A stretch of 64,000 bases of DNA from Fannyhessea vaginae DSM 15829 (GCF_000159235.2 NZ_ACGK02000001.1:186001-250000), one strand, 5' to 3'. Shown: positions 7,596-17,220, counted from the stretch's first letter. Made by a program: numbers and translations. Notes: generated by a model from the letters alone, not told the origin.

Positions 7596-9875
7596 TTATA
7601 CAATGTTTTGATCTTTTAACAAACTTGCCGTTGCAAGAAGCTTATCAGCATATGCTTTTACCTGCTGAGAGAAGCTTGTATTGCTTGTGCATACGCTATC
7701 GGCGCAAGCGCACATGCGCTGTATAAGCCACGAGCTTGAAAACAAACGATACGATATTTTGATAACACCATCTAGTTCTTGCGGTTTCTTTGGCGAGTTT
7801 GGCCACCATAGTTTTTGTAGAATGGCAGGATTGGTAACAAAGAAGTCTATTAAATCTGTATTTTCTTCCGTGGTACACAACGTTGTGTCGTGTAAATTCG
7901 TAGGACTTTTGTGGGGCGTGTAGGGGAGTTCTGTAATAGTATGCATGTTTTTGCATTTAAATACGCGTATAGCACGCTTGTCTAAATCATATGCTTGAAT
8001 ATACCACGCCTGATCACGACGTTGTAATTCAAGCGGCATTGCACGACGTTGGTGAGATGAAGTTTGAGTTTGACTAGTTAAAGAATTAGGTTTTTGTGAC
8101 TCATTCAGCGCTTGGTAACACGAGAAATGTGATTTTACGTAGGTAAATTGTATAACATGCTGATTGCGCAGAGCGTGAGTTATGACTGACAACTCTTGCG
8201 TCATACTCGCCAGCTGCTGCGGTTGCTCTTTAAATTTGCACTCTTCAGACGCGCGAGAGCTGTTGCGAGCCCTCTTTACAACACTTGTTTGTAGATAGGT
8301 TAAAAATTCATCTTTGTTTGCAAAACCCTGCAGAGCCAGTGCTTCGGTAAGTGCTTTGGTTTCGGCTAGCGTTAAACACATGCTTCGTCCTTTAATACCA
8401 TATGAATCGTAATGCGGATCATAAAGCGTAATGCTTTGAATAGGTGTATCTTCATAGGAATCATTATCTGTTGGACAGGACTTTGCGGCACTTGAATTAT
8501 TGCTGGTAGTACTAGGATTTTTGGTATCTACATACGTAAGGGTTAAGCCAGGAAACTGTGTGTCGCCGCCGAGCATAAGTAACAATTGCAATATTTTTTG
8601 CGCTTGGTCGCGTTTGCAATGAGTAATTTGCATAATTTGCTCTTCGGTAAGCGTATCTCCATTGTGCTGAAGCCTGCCCACAAGAGAAATGAGAAGTTTA
8701 ACAAGCGATTTTGTATCTTTTCGTCCGCGCGGATGTTGTGATGTAGCTTTGTTGTCAGCTGATGAAGGCGTCTGCTTTATAGTATTGGGTTGCTCAACAT
8801 AAAAATTTTCTGTGCGGTGCAAAAGTTTTTTCCATGCAGTATGTAATGCAGATGGTGCAAGTGGAATACAGTCATTTTCAATAGCCCAACGCACGGTAAG
8901 ATCAATATTTGAAACCTGTGTTTTCCATAAAGTAACATGTTGCTGTGCAGCTGCTTGTTGTGCCTTGGTGGCTGTTTGCTTATTCTCGCAAAGCTGCGCT
9001 GGATGCAAGTGCATATGACATGCTTCGCGCACTTCTTCAGGGCAGCTGTCCAGAACAGCAAACGTTGCTTCTAAGGGGGTGTTTCCCAGTTGATAGGGCA
9101 TAACACGATAATCAAGCGATGAAAAATCTTGAGGTGGTGTGTAAGTTTTTGAGGTGAGCGCAACTTTTACAAATCGATCTAAACGAAACACACGAATGTG
9201 CTTTTGAACACAAACTTCAGACGATGGTTTACCCTGATTTGCGTTGTGTTTTTCGTCGCTTTTTTCGGCAACAAAATAGGTATGCTCGTGAAATCCAAAA
9301 GTTCCGAGTGGCGCAAGGTTATAAGAGCGAGCCTCTCCATTTTGTACGGTATATACACAGCTGACACAATGGTGTGTGCTCAGCGCCTGAATTAGGGTGG
9401 CAAGTATAGATTGTTTGGTTTGCTCGTTTGCGCAGGTATCTACTGGAAAAGACGATGTCTGCTTAGAAATGGGCAAAGTTGATATATGTGGTTGGGAGTC
9501 AAGTTTTATAAGCGCGCTTCTTAATTCATCTCTCCATGCAAACGAATTATCACGCGTAAGGGGATCGCACAGAACACATAGCGCCTGCATGAAAACTGGT
9601 GAAAATTTATGGATAACAAAGCTCTTTTTCTCGTTAACCTGCCATGATATACATGGTTTACCTTGTTGTAAGTCTGTGTGTTTCATAAAAACAAAGCCAC
9701 AAGATTCAAGGCGAGCTATATCTCGTTTAAGCGCTTTAGCTTGGGATTCTCTTTTTTCGATTGCAGTATAAAACATCGACAAAAGTCGATCTTCGCTTAC
9801 ACTTGATGCATTATTCATGAAGTACGTTGCTAATGCAACAATCCGTCGAACGGCATAATCATTTTCGGTAAACAT
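7596..9875 (-). CDS. Tandem WYL-domain transcriptional regulator (PafB-PafC-like fusion)
   Basis: A 759-residue protein built as two similar halves. The first starts with a winged-helix-like segment (1-75), then a WYL-type domain with the variant TYFVA core and an IRVFRLDRFVKV strand. The second half (from about 390) repeats this: helical DNA-binding-like region, then PLELQRRDQAWYIQAYDL with WYI in place of WYL and AIRVFKCKNM. In mycobacteria PafB and PafC are separate genes acting together as a DNA-damage regulator; natural fusions occur in other actinobacteria. Assignment to PafBC is by architecture, and the effector is unknown. AAGG about nine bases before the ATG supports the start. It converges on the helicase gene. 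Confidence 0.75.
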   Translation of the reverse strand: MFTENDYAVRRIVALATYFMNNASSVSEDRLLSMFYTAIEKRESQAKALKRDIARLESCGFVFMKHTDLQQGKPCISWQVNEKKSFVIHKFSPVFMQALCVLCDPLTRDNSFAWRDELRSALIKLDSQPHISTLPISKQTSSFPVDTCANEQTKQSILATLIQALSTHHCVSCVYTVQNGEARSYNLAPLGTFGFHEHTYFVAEKSDEKHNANQGKPSSEVCVQKHIRVFRLDRFVKVALTSKTYTPPQDFSSLDYRVMPYQLGNTPLEATFAVLDSCPEEVREACHMHLHPAQLCENKQTATKAQQAAAQQHVTLWKTQVSNIDLTVRWAIENDCIPLAPSALHTAWKKLLHRTENFYVEQPNTIKQTPSSADNKATSQHPRGRKDTKSLVKLLISLVGRLQHNGDTLTEEQIMQITHCKRDQAQKILQLLLMLGGDTQFPGLTLTYVDTKNPSTTSNNSSAAKSCPTDNDSYEDTPIQSITLYDPHYDSYGIKGRSMCLTLAETKALTEALALQGFANKDEFLTYLQTSVVKRARNSSRASEECKFKEQPQQLASMTQELSVITHALRNQHVIQFTYVKSHFSCYQALNESQKPNSLTSQTQTSSHQRRAMPLELQRRDQAWYIQAYDLDKRAIRVFKCKNMHTITELPYTPHKSPTNLHDTTLCTTEENTDLIDFFVTNPAILQKLWWPNSPKKPQELDGVIKISYRLFSSSWLIQRMCACADSVCTSNTSFSQQVKAYADKLLATASLLKDQNIV

Positions 9876-10181
9876 ATATCACTGCCTTGTATTCTTTTTG
9901 AAGAAGCTTTGTGGAACAATCAAAATCTACGGTATTAGTATACAAAACTCAATCAAATCATGACATGAGTGAATTATGAGAATATCTTTTGTAACAAATT
10001 CTATATTTTGCGTGCGTAAAGAGGAAATTTGTGGCAAACTTATACATAACTGTATGTGGAAGAAAAACATACGTTTCTCTATATCTATAAAAGGAATGCG
10101 TGTGTTTGCATAAAATAACGTAGGTTATTTATTCCATATCTGTTAAAGAAGACGGCTCACAGCAAAACAAAGGATACTCGC
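9876..10181. other. Intergenic region, divergent genes
   Basis: About 306 A+T-rich bases separating the WYL regulator from the M28-like membrane protein. It must hold promoters for both directions, but no convincing -35/-10 pair, terminator or operator could be read. Confidence 0.5.
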
Positions 10182-13100
10182 ATGGCAGATATTCGTACAT
10201 ATCTTGATTACTTAAATGAATCCATTGAAATTGCGCCCACAAATAGTCAAGAGGAGCTTGACGCCGCTGAACTCATCGAAAAACTCATGAAAGATCACAG
10301 TCTTGAACTACACCGTCAAGACGTGGTTTCACATGGCTGGGGCATAGTTATACACGACAGTTTGTATATTGCCTTATTTATCGGCATGCTTATTTCTGGT
10401 TTTACGGGTACGTTTGTAAGCTATTTTGGATTTATAGTATGTCTTGCTGCAACTATTTTGCTTGTGCTGGAAAAGCTTCATATTTTTGAAATAAGTTCGT
10501 TTGGCCCACTTGCACAAAGTCAAAATATTATTGGCGTGCACCGCGCAACAGGTCCATTGGTTATGAAGGGCAATCGACCTATTGTTGTAGTTGCTCATTA
10601 CGACACCCCTAACGAGGATATTCTTTCCAAACCTCAATTTGCACCGTATCAGCCGCGCCTTAAAAAATTAGTATATTCTGCCGTGTTATTTACCATGTTT
10701 TGTGCGCTGGTACAAGTTGCGCTTTTCTTGCCATTTTTAAATGATATTGTCCGTCGTGCGTTTTGGTTATTAGGAATTTTAAGTGCTTTTTCGTTTTTAG
10801 CGCTGGGAGTAAACACGGTATATAAGAAATTTGCTTCGTGCACCGAAGGTGCAAACAGTAATAAAAGCTCCTTAGCTGCCATGATGGACGTTGTGAATAC
10901 TGTTCGTCCTGCAGATGACGAGGCAAGCAGATGGGGCTATGTTCATCCCCAACAAAAGTTTAGTGAAATAGCAGAAGTACCCCAAGAAAGCAAAGCAAGC
11001 TCATTGTCTTTGGTTGACGATGAGCGCGAGTCGATTCCCGAAAAAGAAGAACATACATCTGATTCTGCACAACTTCAAAACACACTTAAGACAGCACCTG
11101 TTTTGAATCAAGACACTCATAATCTTGTGGAGAACAACCTAGATGAGCCAGTGTCTGAGGTAAGTAAAAAAACCTCACTTACAAATCCACAGGGTGACGT
11201 TACTACAAACAACCAGCAGCAAGACGATTCGCCTGTTACATGCCACCAAGATGAAACTAGCGCGCAAATAAGTGCAACATCTGCTCCTGTGTCGAGCGAA
11301 GACCTTATGTCTGACAATCAGGGATTAGAAAACGTTGCCGAACGAACCGCTCCTTTACACCATGAAGACGCTTATGATAGTCAAGCACGCGCGCCAAAGG
11401 TTATTGGTTATGATGTTGCTGCTGGTGTTGTCCGTCGTGGTAAAGATACGTTGATAGATCTAAGCCTTCTCCCTAAGGATTGCGAGATAGATTATACCGT
11501 GGGTCTTAAATACGAAACGCCTGTAGTAGAAACTGCGGCCACACAGCCAGAATCTAATCTAGAACAAAGTAATGCTATGAAATCTAGTATCGCTTCGTCT
11601 GTGGATGATGGTGCTCGCCAAAACTTAAGTGACGGTCAAAACGTAGACACCCCCTCACGTACGAAAGTTCGCACCGCATACATTGCTCCTACCTTTGAAG
11701 AAGATTATCCAATTGCCAGTTGGAAGCCAGTAACTGCAGAACAAAAAATGTCTGTAGTTAAGAATTCAGAAAACCATGCGAATGAAGATATTCAGATTCC
11801 TGCGGACTCACAAACAGATAAACGCGAGTCAAAGGACGAACCTTCCGTTGTTACAAAGGCTGATGTAAACACCCAAAGTGCTGCTGCAGAACAAACCAAA
11901 CCACTTGACGAAGCGGCTGATAAAATAGAAGAAGACAAGAACTCTCAAGCAGTGGAAAAAGAGTCTAACAATTCACTTTCACCCGAGGAAGCGATAATTT
12001 CTCAAATTCATCAAGAGGTTCAAGCTCGCACACAACGTGATGACTCACAAGTTTCTAACGCTTCACAAATACTTAAAGACGAACAAAGTGCTCTTGGTGG
12101 TTCTGCTTCGGGCGTTGCTATGGCGCGTCGTGCAGTGTTGTTTGATTTGCCTGATCCACGTGAACAGGTGCAAGATCCATTTGCGTCAGAAAATGACGAC
12201 CAGGCCGCTCATGAAGTCCTCTATGAAGAAGTAGACGAAAAGAAAACGACGTACGCTCCCGCCGATGAAAAAACTATTACTTTTGCGCCGCAAGGTAAGC
12301 GTGATATAAAAGTATTAGATGCTGCTGCTAAGCCCCAAGACGGATCGCATGGACCTTCTATCGATCGTCATGCAAAGCTTTCCGATGAAAAGAAACAACG
12401 TGGCTTGGGCTTATTTGGTAAGAAGAAAAAAACAACAACTGCAGATAAGAACTCAATGAGTTCGTGGTTGGGTGTTGACGATAATTTTGATGCTAAGAAA
12501 GATGGACGTCAGATTGGTTCATGGGATAACTTTGTGCACGAAGAAGACAATAACAACCAAGCTTCATCGCATCCAAAGTCGTGGAAAGGTGGCGCAACAA
12601 CACGAGTTGGCCTTCGCGTCCATGATGGTACAAAGGGTACGCAACCGCAAGATTTGCCAAGTGTTGATGATGTTGAAGCCCATGCAACAACTACTAACGA
12701 GGCAGATTCTCGTACGCTAAGTTTGAAAAATAACCCATTTGTTCAAGGTGGCATCGTTGATGCAGGTGTTGCTTCCACAGCTTCTGCCGATGAAGATACG
12801 GCACACTCTGTCGCATGCTCATCAGACACTTTGAGTGATGAAAATATTTCAGAAAAAAGCGCATTATGGGAAGACGCTAAAAAAGATGCAGTGAAGTCAA
12901 CTTCAAGCAAACTTGAGCAAAAAGATGAATCGATGTCATCTGATGAACAAGTTCAAGAATTGAAAGACGCTGTTTTGTCGATGGGTTCAGATGAGTTATT
13001 ATGTCACGACATTTGGTTTGTGGCACTTGGTGCTTCTGAAAATAATCATGCAGGCATGAAACAATTCTTGTCTGAATACCGTCGCGAAATACGTGGTGCT

Positions 13101-13439
13101 TTTCTTATCAACCTTGATTGTGTGGGAGCAGGCTCTCTTACGGTGTTAACGGCAGAAGATCCGTATAATACGCGCCGAGCAGATAGAAGAATTACACGCC
13201 TTCTCTCTAAAATTGCTGAAGATTTGCACGTTCAACTGCAAAAGAGAGCATATGATTACGGTCGAACTGACGCAACACCAGCTATGCATGCTTCCGTGAG
13301 ATCTGCTACTATCATGGGTTGTGACGAAAATGGACTGCCTGCACTTGCTCATACACAAGACGATGTTGCTCATATGATAGACGCAAAGCAGGTAAAACAA
13401 GTAGCGCAAATGGTGTGTGAACTTATTCGTCGCGCGTAA
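10182..13439 (+). CDS. Membrane-embedded M28-peptidase-like protein with very long disordered insert
   Basis: 1085 residues. The N-terminal part has two membrane segments (about 58-80, 81-98), an M28-like VVVAHYDTP strand (H139, D141), then two more membrane segments (about 166-190, 194-213). The usual GANDNASG motif reads GANSNKSS, so the bridging metal-ligand Asp is Ser226. Residues about 235-935 are Asp/Glu/Ser/Gln/Lys-rich and look unstructured. The M28 fold resumes at HDIWFVALGASENN (E953, where the family has EE), NLDCVG (D979) and HTQDD (H1057). With the Asp and one Glu missing it may be a pseudopeptidase. Function unknown. Base composition resembles the neighbours and the frame is unbroken, so the insert is not an assembly artefact in any obvious way. 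Confidence 0.72.
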   Translation: MADIRTYLDYLNESIEIAPTNSQEELDAAELIEKLMKDHSLELHRQDVVSHGWGIVIHDSLYIALFIGMLISGFTGTFVSYFGFIVCLAATILLVLEKLHIFEISSFGPLAQSQNIIGVHRATGPLVMKGNRPIVVVAHYDTPNEDILSKPQFAPYQPRLKKLVYSAVLFTMFCALVQVALFLPFLNDIVRRAFWLLGILSAFSFLALGVNTVYKKFASCTEGANSNKSSLAAMMDVVNTVRPADDEASRWGYVHPQQKFSEIAEVPQESKASSLSLVDDERESIPEKEEHTSDSAQLQNTLKTAPVLNQDTHNLVENNLDEPVSEVSKKTSLTNPQGDVTTNNQQQDDSPVTCHQDETSAQISATSAPVSSEDLMSDNQGLENVAERTAPLHHEDAYDSQARAPKVIGYDVAAGVVRRGKDTLIDLSLLPKDCEIDYTVGLKYETPVVETAATQPESNLEQSNAMKSSIASSVDDGARQNLSDGQNVDTPSRTKVRTAYIAPTFEEDYPIASWKPVTAEQKMSVVKNSENHANEDIQIPADSQTDKRESKDEPSVVTKADVNTQSAAAEQTKPLDEAADKIEEDKNSQAVEKESNNSLSPEEAIISQIHQEVQARTQRDDSQVSNASQILKDEQSALGGSASGVAMARRAVLFDLPDPREQVQDPFASENDDQAAHEVLYEEVDEKKTTYAPADEKTITFAPQGKRDIKVLDAAAKPQDGSHGPSIDRHAKLSDEKKQRGLGLFGKKKKTTTADKNSMSSWLGVDDNFDAKKDGRQIGSWDNFVHEEDNNNQASSHPKSWKGGATTRVGLRVHDGTKGTQPQDLPSVDDVEAHATTTNEADSRTLSLKNNPFVQGGIVDAGVASTASADEDTAHSVACSSDTLSDENISEKSALWEDAKKDAVKSTSSKLEQKDESMSSDEQVQELKDAVLSMGSDELLCHDIWFVALGASENNHAGMKQFLSEYRREIRGAFLINLDCVGAGSLTVLTAEDPYNTRRADRRITRLLSKIAEDLHVQLQKRAYDYGRTDATPAMHASVRSATIMGCDENGLPALAHTQDDVAHMIDAKQVKQVAQMVCELIRRA

Positions 13440-13465
13440 TGTAACCTTTGTGTCGTGTGTGCATA

Positions 13466-13474
13466 TGATACAAT
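13466..13474 (+). promoter_or_regulatory. Extended -10 promoter of tRNA-Gly
   Basis: TGATACAAT gives an extended -10 (TGN before TACAAT at 13469-13474), 35 bases before the tRNA. The same nine bases precede tRNA-Arg. The -35 is weak. Confidence 0.55.
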
Positions 13475-13509
13475 GTAATGCACGTCTTTACTAAGAGGCG
13501 CTATGTTGC

Positions 13510-13584
13510 GCGGGCATCGCCAAGAGGTAAGGCAATGGCTTCCCAAGCCATCATTCGCGGGTTCGAATCCCGTTGCCCGCTCCA
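13510..13584 (+). tRNA. tRNA-Gly (anticodon CCC)
   Basis: The acceptor stem GCGGGCA pairs with TGCCCGC, the anticodon loop is TTCCCAA, the T-arm is GCGGGTTCGAATCCCGT, and the CCA end is encoded. It reads glycine GGG codons. An intrinsic terminator follows nine bases later. Confidence 0.95.
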
Positions 13585-13593
13585 GATAATAAA

Positions 13594-13630
13594 ACGCTCT
13601 TGCCGAATGTGTCAGCAAGAGCGTATTTTA
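13594..13630. terminator. Intrinsic terminator after tRNA-Gly
   Basis: The perfect 10-bp inverted repeat ACGCTCTTGC (13594-13603) and GCAAGAGCGT (13615-13624) is followed by ATTTTAT. Flanking A/T tracts on both sides could also stop metI transcripts coming from the other strand. Confidence 0.8.
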
Positions 13631-13701
13631 TATCAACGACCCTGATTTGGTATATTTGGTATTACACCTATTGGTCAGGCTTATATAAACGCCTCAACCA
13701 G

Positions 13702-14436
13702 CTATTTTGTTCTTCTGAGCAAATGATTTGCAAGGCGATTAGCAATAAATTGTACAAGCTGAACAAGTATAATCATAATGATTACGCAGGTCCAGGTAAC
13801 ATAGGGATTAAACTTTTGATATCCGTAAGCAATAGCAAAGTTACCAAGACCGCCGCCGCCGATATATCCAGCCATTGCACTCATATCCAGTACACCTATG
13901 AACAAAAACGCATAACTTAAAATGAGCGGAGCAAGAGCTTCGGGTATAAGAACGGTTTTAACGATTCCCCACTTAGACACACCCATCGACCGCGCAGCTT
14001 CGATAACACCAGAATCTACTGAAAGAAGGTTCTGCTCTACCAAACGTGATGACGCAACTGAACACGCGACAATCATAGGGCAGATAGCTGCTGCTGTTCC
14101 AATGGAGGTTCCAATAAGCGCAATAGTTACTGGTTGGATGGCTGCTAAAAATATGATAAACGGAATGGGGCGTATAAGATTTATGCAAACATCAACAATG
14201 TTATATACGGCAACATTTTCAAATAAGCTACCTTTACGACATCCCCATAATACAACGCCTACAGCTATACCGATGATACCTCCGGCAACGAGGGTAATTG
14301 CAACAATCTGCAGTGTTTCAATAAGTGCTCGTATAAATTCGCCATCCGCAACATAGGACGAAAAATCCATCCACGCGGCAGAATTTAGTGTGCTTGCCTG
14401 TGTAACCCACAAATGATTAAGAAATTGAGAAGACAT
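13702..14436 (-). CDS. metI: Methionine-type ABC importer permease
   Basis: A 244-residue MetI-family inner-membrane permease with about five to six hydrophobic segments and the EAA loop EAARSMGVSKWGIVKTVLIPEAL that docks on the ATPase. The C-terminal IGGGGLGNFAIAYGYQ stretch is typical of MetI. It is the last gene of metQ-metN-metI and starts 27 bases after metN. The family imports methionine; uptake of another amino acid cannot be excluded. Confidence 0.9.
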   Translation of the reverse strand: MSSQFLNHLWVTQASTLNSAAWMDFSSYVADGEFIRALIETLQIVAITLVAGGIIGIAVGVVLWGCRKGSLFENVAVYNIVDVCINLIRPIPFIIFLAAIQPVTIALIGTSIGTAAAICPMIVACSVASSRLVEQNLLSVDSGVIEAARSMGVSKWGIVKTVLIPEALAPLILSYAFLFIGVLDMSAMAGYIGGGGLGNFAIAYGYQKFNPYVTWTCVIIMIILVQLVQFIANRLANHLLRRTK

Positions 14437-14463
14437 AATAACCTCTTTTACGTAGCTTAGATA

Positions 14464-15618
14464 TTAGTTTGCGTCTGTAGCGGTGTTGCTATATGCACTA
14501 CAACGTTTTTCGTCTAAAGTTTGATAGGTCTCGTATGCCTTAGACCAGGGTATGGGATGTTCTGCCGAACCAAAATCAACGATTGAGTTTTCGCGTGCTA
14601 GATCGGATATATACTCATCCATGCGCGAGACGTCACCGTAAAGTTCATAAGTAAACGTTCCCAAAGACTTGTCTCCTATCATTTTTACACCGCCGCACAA
14701 AATAGCGTTGGTAATGCTTCTGTGTGTGAGCATCGCCGAAATGTGATCTCCCGATGAAGCAATGCCATTATGAGCGTCTTCATCGCGCATAATAACGCTT
14801 ATAAGACGTCCTGGATGCTGCGCACGCAGAACCTCAAGTTCTTCTTTGGTGGGCGCACAATCAACAGCAGCACGTACAAAATTTTGCGTAATTGATGTTT
14901 GCGGACGTGCAAAAATCTTAAAAGCTGGACCTTGCTCAACAATGCGTGCTGTTTCCATAACGGCTACATGCTTAGCAATTTTTGCAACAACGTCCATTTG
15001 GTGTGTGATAAGCACAACGGTAATTCCAAGCTCGGCATTTACGCGCTTAAGTAAATTAAGCACCTCTTGCGTTGTCTTGGGGTCAAGTGCGCTTGTTGCC
15101 TCGTCTGCAAGTAAGATTTTTGGTTGCAGCGCAAGCGCACGCGCAATACCAACGCGTTGTTTTTGTCCGCCCGAAAGCTGAGAAGGATATGCATGTGCAT
15201 ATTCACTAAGACCAACATAATCTAGCAATTTTGCAACGCGGCGTTCTTGAAAATCGCGCCGCCAGCGATCTTGCACCAAAGGATATGCAATATTTTGTGC
15301 AACTGTTTTGGATGAAAATAAATTAAACTGCTGAAAAATCATGCCAATTTTTTGGCGAAAGGGGCGAAGTTGTGTTTCGCTTAAGTGTGTAATGTCTTTA
15401 TCAAAGACAGAAATGTTGCCGCTATCCACTTTTTCAAGACCATTAATAAGGCGCACCAACGTAGACTTGCCCGCACCCGAATATCCGATAATACCCATGA
15501 TATCGCCTGTTTCGACCGAGAGCGATACATCTTCAAGAGCTGTGTGGGTATACTTTGACTTTCCGCCTTGAGTAAAGGTTTTATGAGCGTGATTGATTGA
15601 AATAATAGGGTTTTCCAT
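14464..15618 (-). CDS. metN: Methionine-type ABC importer ATPase with NIL domain
   Basis: 384 residues starting at ATG 15618, which has AGAGGT six bases upstream; a longer frame would start in the preceding hairpin. Walker A GYSGAGKST is at 45-53, signature LSGGQ at 148-152 and Walker B ILLADEATSALD near 168-179. The C-terminal part (about 265-365) fits the NIL domain, which binds methionine in MetN and inhibits transport when methionine is plentiful. It lies between metQ and metI. Confidence 0.92.
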   Translation of the reverse strand: MENPIISINHAHKTFTQGGKSKYTHTALEDVSLSVETGDIMGIIGYSGAGKSTLVRLINGLEKVDSGNISVFDKDITHLSETQLRPFRQKIGMIFQQFNLFSSKTVAQNIAYPLVQDRWRRDFQERRVAKLLDYVGLSEYAHAYPSQLSGGQKQRVGIARALALQPKILLADEATSALDPKTTQEVLNLLKRVNAELGITVVLITHQMDVVAKIAKHVAVMETARIVEQGPAFKIFARPQTSITQNFVRAAVDCAPTKEELEVLRAQHPGRLISVIMRDEDAHNGIASSGDHISAMLTHRSITNAILCGGVKMIGDKSLGTFTYELYGDVSRMDEYISDLARENSIVDFGSAEHPIPWSKAYETYQTLDEKRCSAYSNTATDAN

Positions 15619-15638
15619 AGTTACCTCTATACCTGCAA

Positions 15639-15665
15639 GGCTCACCCATAGCATATGGGTGAGCC
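15639..15665 (-). promoter_or_regulatory. Intercistronic hairpin between metQ and metN
   Basis: GGCTCACCCATA (15639-15650) and TATGGGTGAGCC (15654-15665) form a perfect 12-bp stem with a three-base apex. It ends about 20 bases before the metN start codon in the minus-strand transcript. No T tract follows, so it is more likely an RNA-stabilising or attenuating element than a full terminator. Confidence 0.6.
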
Positions 15666-15793
15666 GCATATGACGTTATTGAAATTACACATGCATATCT
15701 ATTGTACTTACTTTAGGTACAAGTTTGCGAGGTTATTTTGCGCGGTTTGTAACAAGTTGAACCTGTTGTAACGCTGGACCTCGCGCATGCGTA

Positions 15794-16876
15794 TTATTTG
15801 GTCTGTGCTTCTTTGATGCGCTGCTCTAAGTCGGCAAGATCTTGTTTCAACAGGTCTGCGGGGTCATTGTTAACAATAACTTGACCTTGCATGTGCTCGA
15901 TAACTGCGTCTGAGACTTCCTTATCGTGCCAAATTTCGGTAACCTTTTTGAACACTGGATTGTTTTCGTCTTCTTTACGTGCAACCCATACGTTGATATA
16001 GGGTCTCGATGAAGGCGAATCCGCGCTATCGGCAAAAATGGCATCCTGAGGATTTAAGCCAGCGTCTTTGGTAAACGTGTTATTGATTACAGCTGCCGCA
16101 ACAGAAGGATCTTGAAGGGAAGTTGCTACTTTTGCTGCCTCAACAGGGACAACACGAACTTTAGAAGCTGCTTCGTCCACGTCTTTTGGCGTAACAAGGG
16201 CATTCCACTCGCCTTTAAGCTTGATAAGGCCACAGGCACTTAAAACGCCCAACGCGCGAGCTTGGTTGGTTTCGTCGTTAGGAAGAGTGATTTGCGATCC
16301 TGCTGGAATGTCGGCAGGCTTCTTGTATGCTTTTGAATACAAGCCCAAAGGAACAACAGCGTCGCCAGCAATTGGTTGAAGATCCTGGTTGTTTTTAACG
16401 TTGTAATTTGCTAAATAAAGCGTGTGCTGGAACAAGTTAAGATCAAGGCTTCCTTGTGCAAGAGCTGGATTTGCCGAAGTATAGTCAGAAAAATTCTTGA
16501 GCTCAACAGCAACTCCAGCTTCTTCGCATTTCTTCAAAAACACTTTCCACTGTGGATCATTGGAGCCAACGGTACCTATGATAACAGGATTGTCTTTGGT
16601 CCCTTTTTCGGCTGCTTGCGCGCTCTTGGTGCTTTGATGCAGATAAATACCGCCGCCAACAAGAGCTACTGCTATAAGTCCAAGGCCGCCTAAAATAAAT
16701 GTTCTACGCGAGGTATCTGTACGCACAACATCATTTATATCATCGTCAAACAAGCTTTGGGCACTTTGTTTTGAGTCACTTTCGTTTGAGGTGCACATGC
16801 TCTGGCTCTTCTTATCTTGCATGGAACTCTGCACACTTTGTTGGTCGTGACTGGTGGTATTTTTTATCTGAGCCAT
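15794..16876 (-). CDS. metQ: NLPA/MetQ-family substrate-binding protein with long N-terminus
   Basis: 360 residues; the family binds methionine and delivers it to MetI/MetN. From residue 95 the MetQ fold is clear (VIIGTVGSNDPQWKVFLKKCEEAGV, LFQHTLYL, PNDETNQARAL). GAGGAGG five bases before ATG 16876 firmly fixes a start that gives a 56-residue polar leader before SRRTFILGG and a hydrophobic segment (60-79). There is no lipobox cysteine, unlike normal MetQ lipoproteins. RR at 57-58 hints at Tat export or an uncleaved membrane anchor, with a possible cleavage at AQA-A near 88. Confidence 0.88.
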   Translation of the reverse strand: MAQIKNTTSHDQQSVQSSMQDKKSQSMCTSNESDSKQSAQSLFDDDINDVVRTDTSRRTFILGGLGLIAVALVGGGIYLHQSTKSAQAAEKGTKDNPVIIGTVGSNDPQWKVFLKKCEEAGVAVELKNFSDYTSANPALAQGSLDLNLFQHTLYLANYNVKNNQDLQPIAGDAVVPLGLYSKAYKKPADIPAGSQITLPNDETNQARALGVLSACGLIKLKGEWNALVTPKDVDEAASKVRVVPVEAAKVATSLQDPSVAAAVINNTFTKDAGLNPQDAIFADSADSPSSRPYINVWVARKEDENNPVFKKVTEIWHDKEVSDAVIEHMQGQVIVNNDPADLLKQDLADLEQRIKEAQTK

Positions 16877-17220
16877 AAACGCCTCCTCAAATTACGTGAC
16901 TACGTATGCAGTCAGTTGGTCAGATAGTGAACTATGCAAAATAAAACTCATGTTCATTTTGAATTTTCCTTGCATATGTTCACACGATAGCTTTGTAAAC
17001 TACGTTGGTAAGCATAATACACACAATTTCTTACGAAACAAAGTGAAAACGTAAATTTTTGAGAATTTTGTACATAATTCGTAACAATTTAATAGTTTCT
17101 ACACAAGTGTATGCCGTTAAGTTTCTTGGATGCTAATTATGTCAAAGTTAACGCAGGTTCTTAATAGAAACATATATTTCGGCTGGTAAAGCGTGTATAT
17201 TTGGTTTTGCACTTTTGATT
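16877..17220. other. Intergenic region upstream of metQ
   Basis: About 344 A+T-rich bases between metQ and the next minus-strand gene. I looked for a SAM-binding riboswitch or T-box leader before metQ and found no supporting helices or terminator. Confidence 0.4.

Noticed and set aside
16877..17190. Possible SAM riboswitch or T-box upstream of metQ
   Set aside because: No conserved helices, T-box sequence or terminator hairpin could be found.
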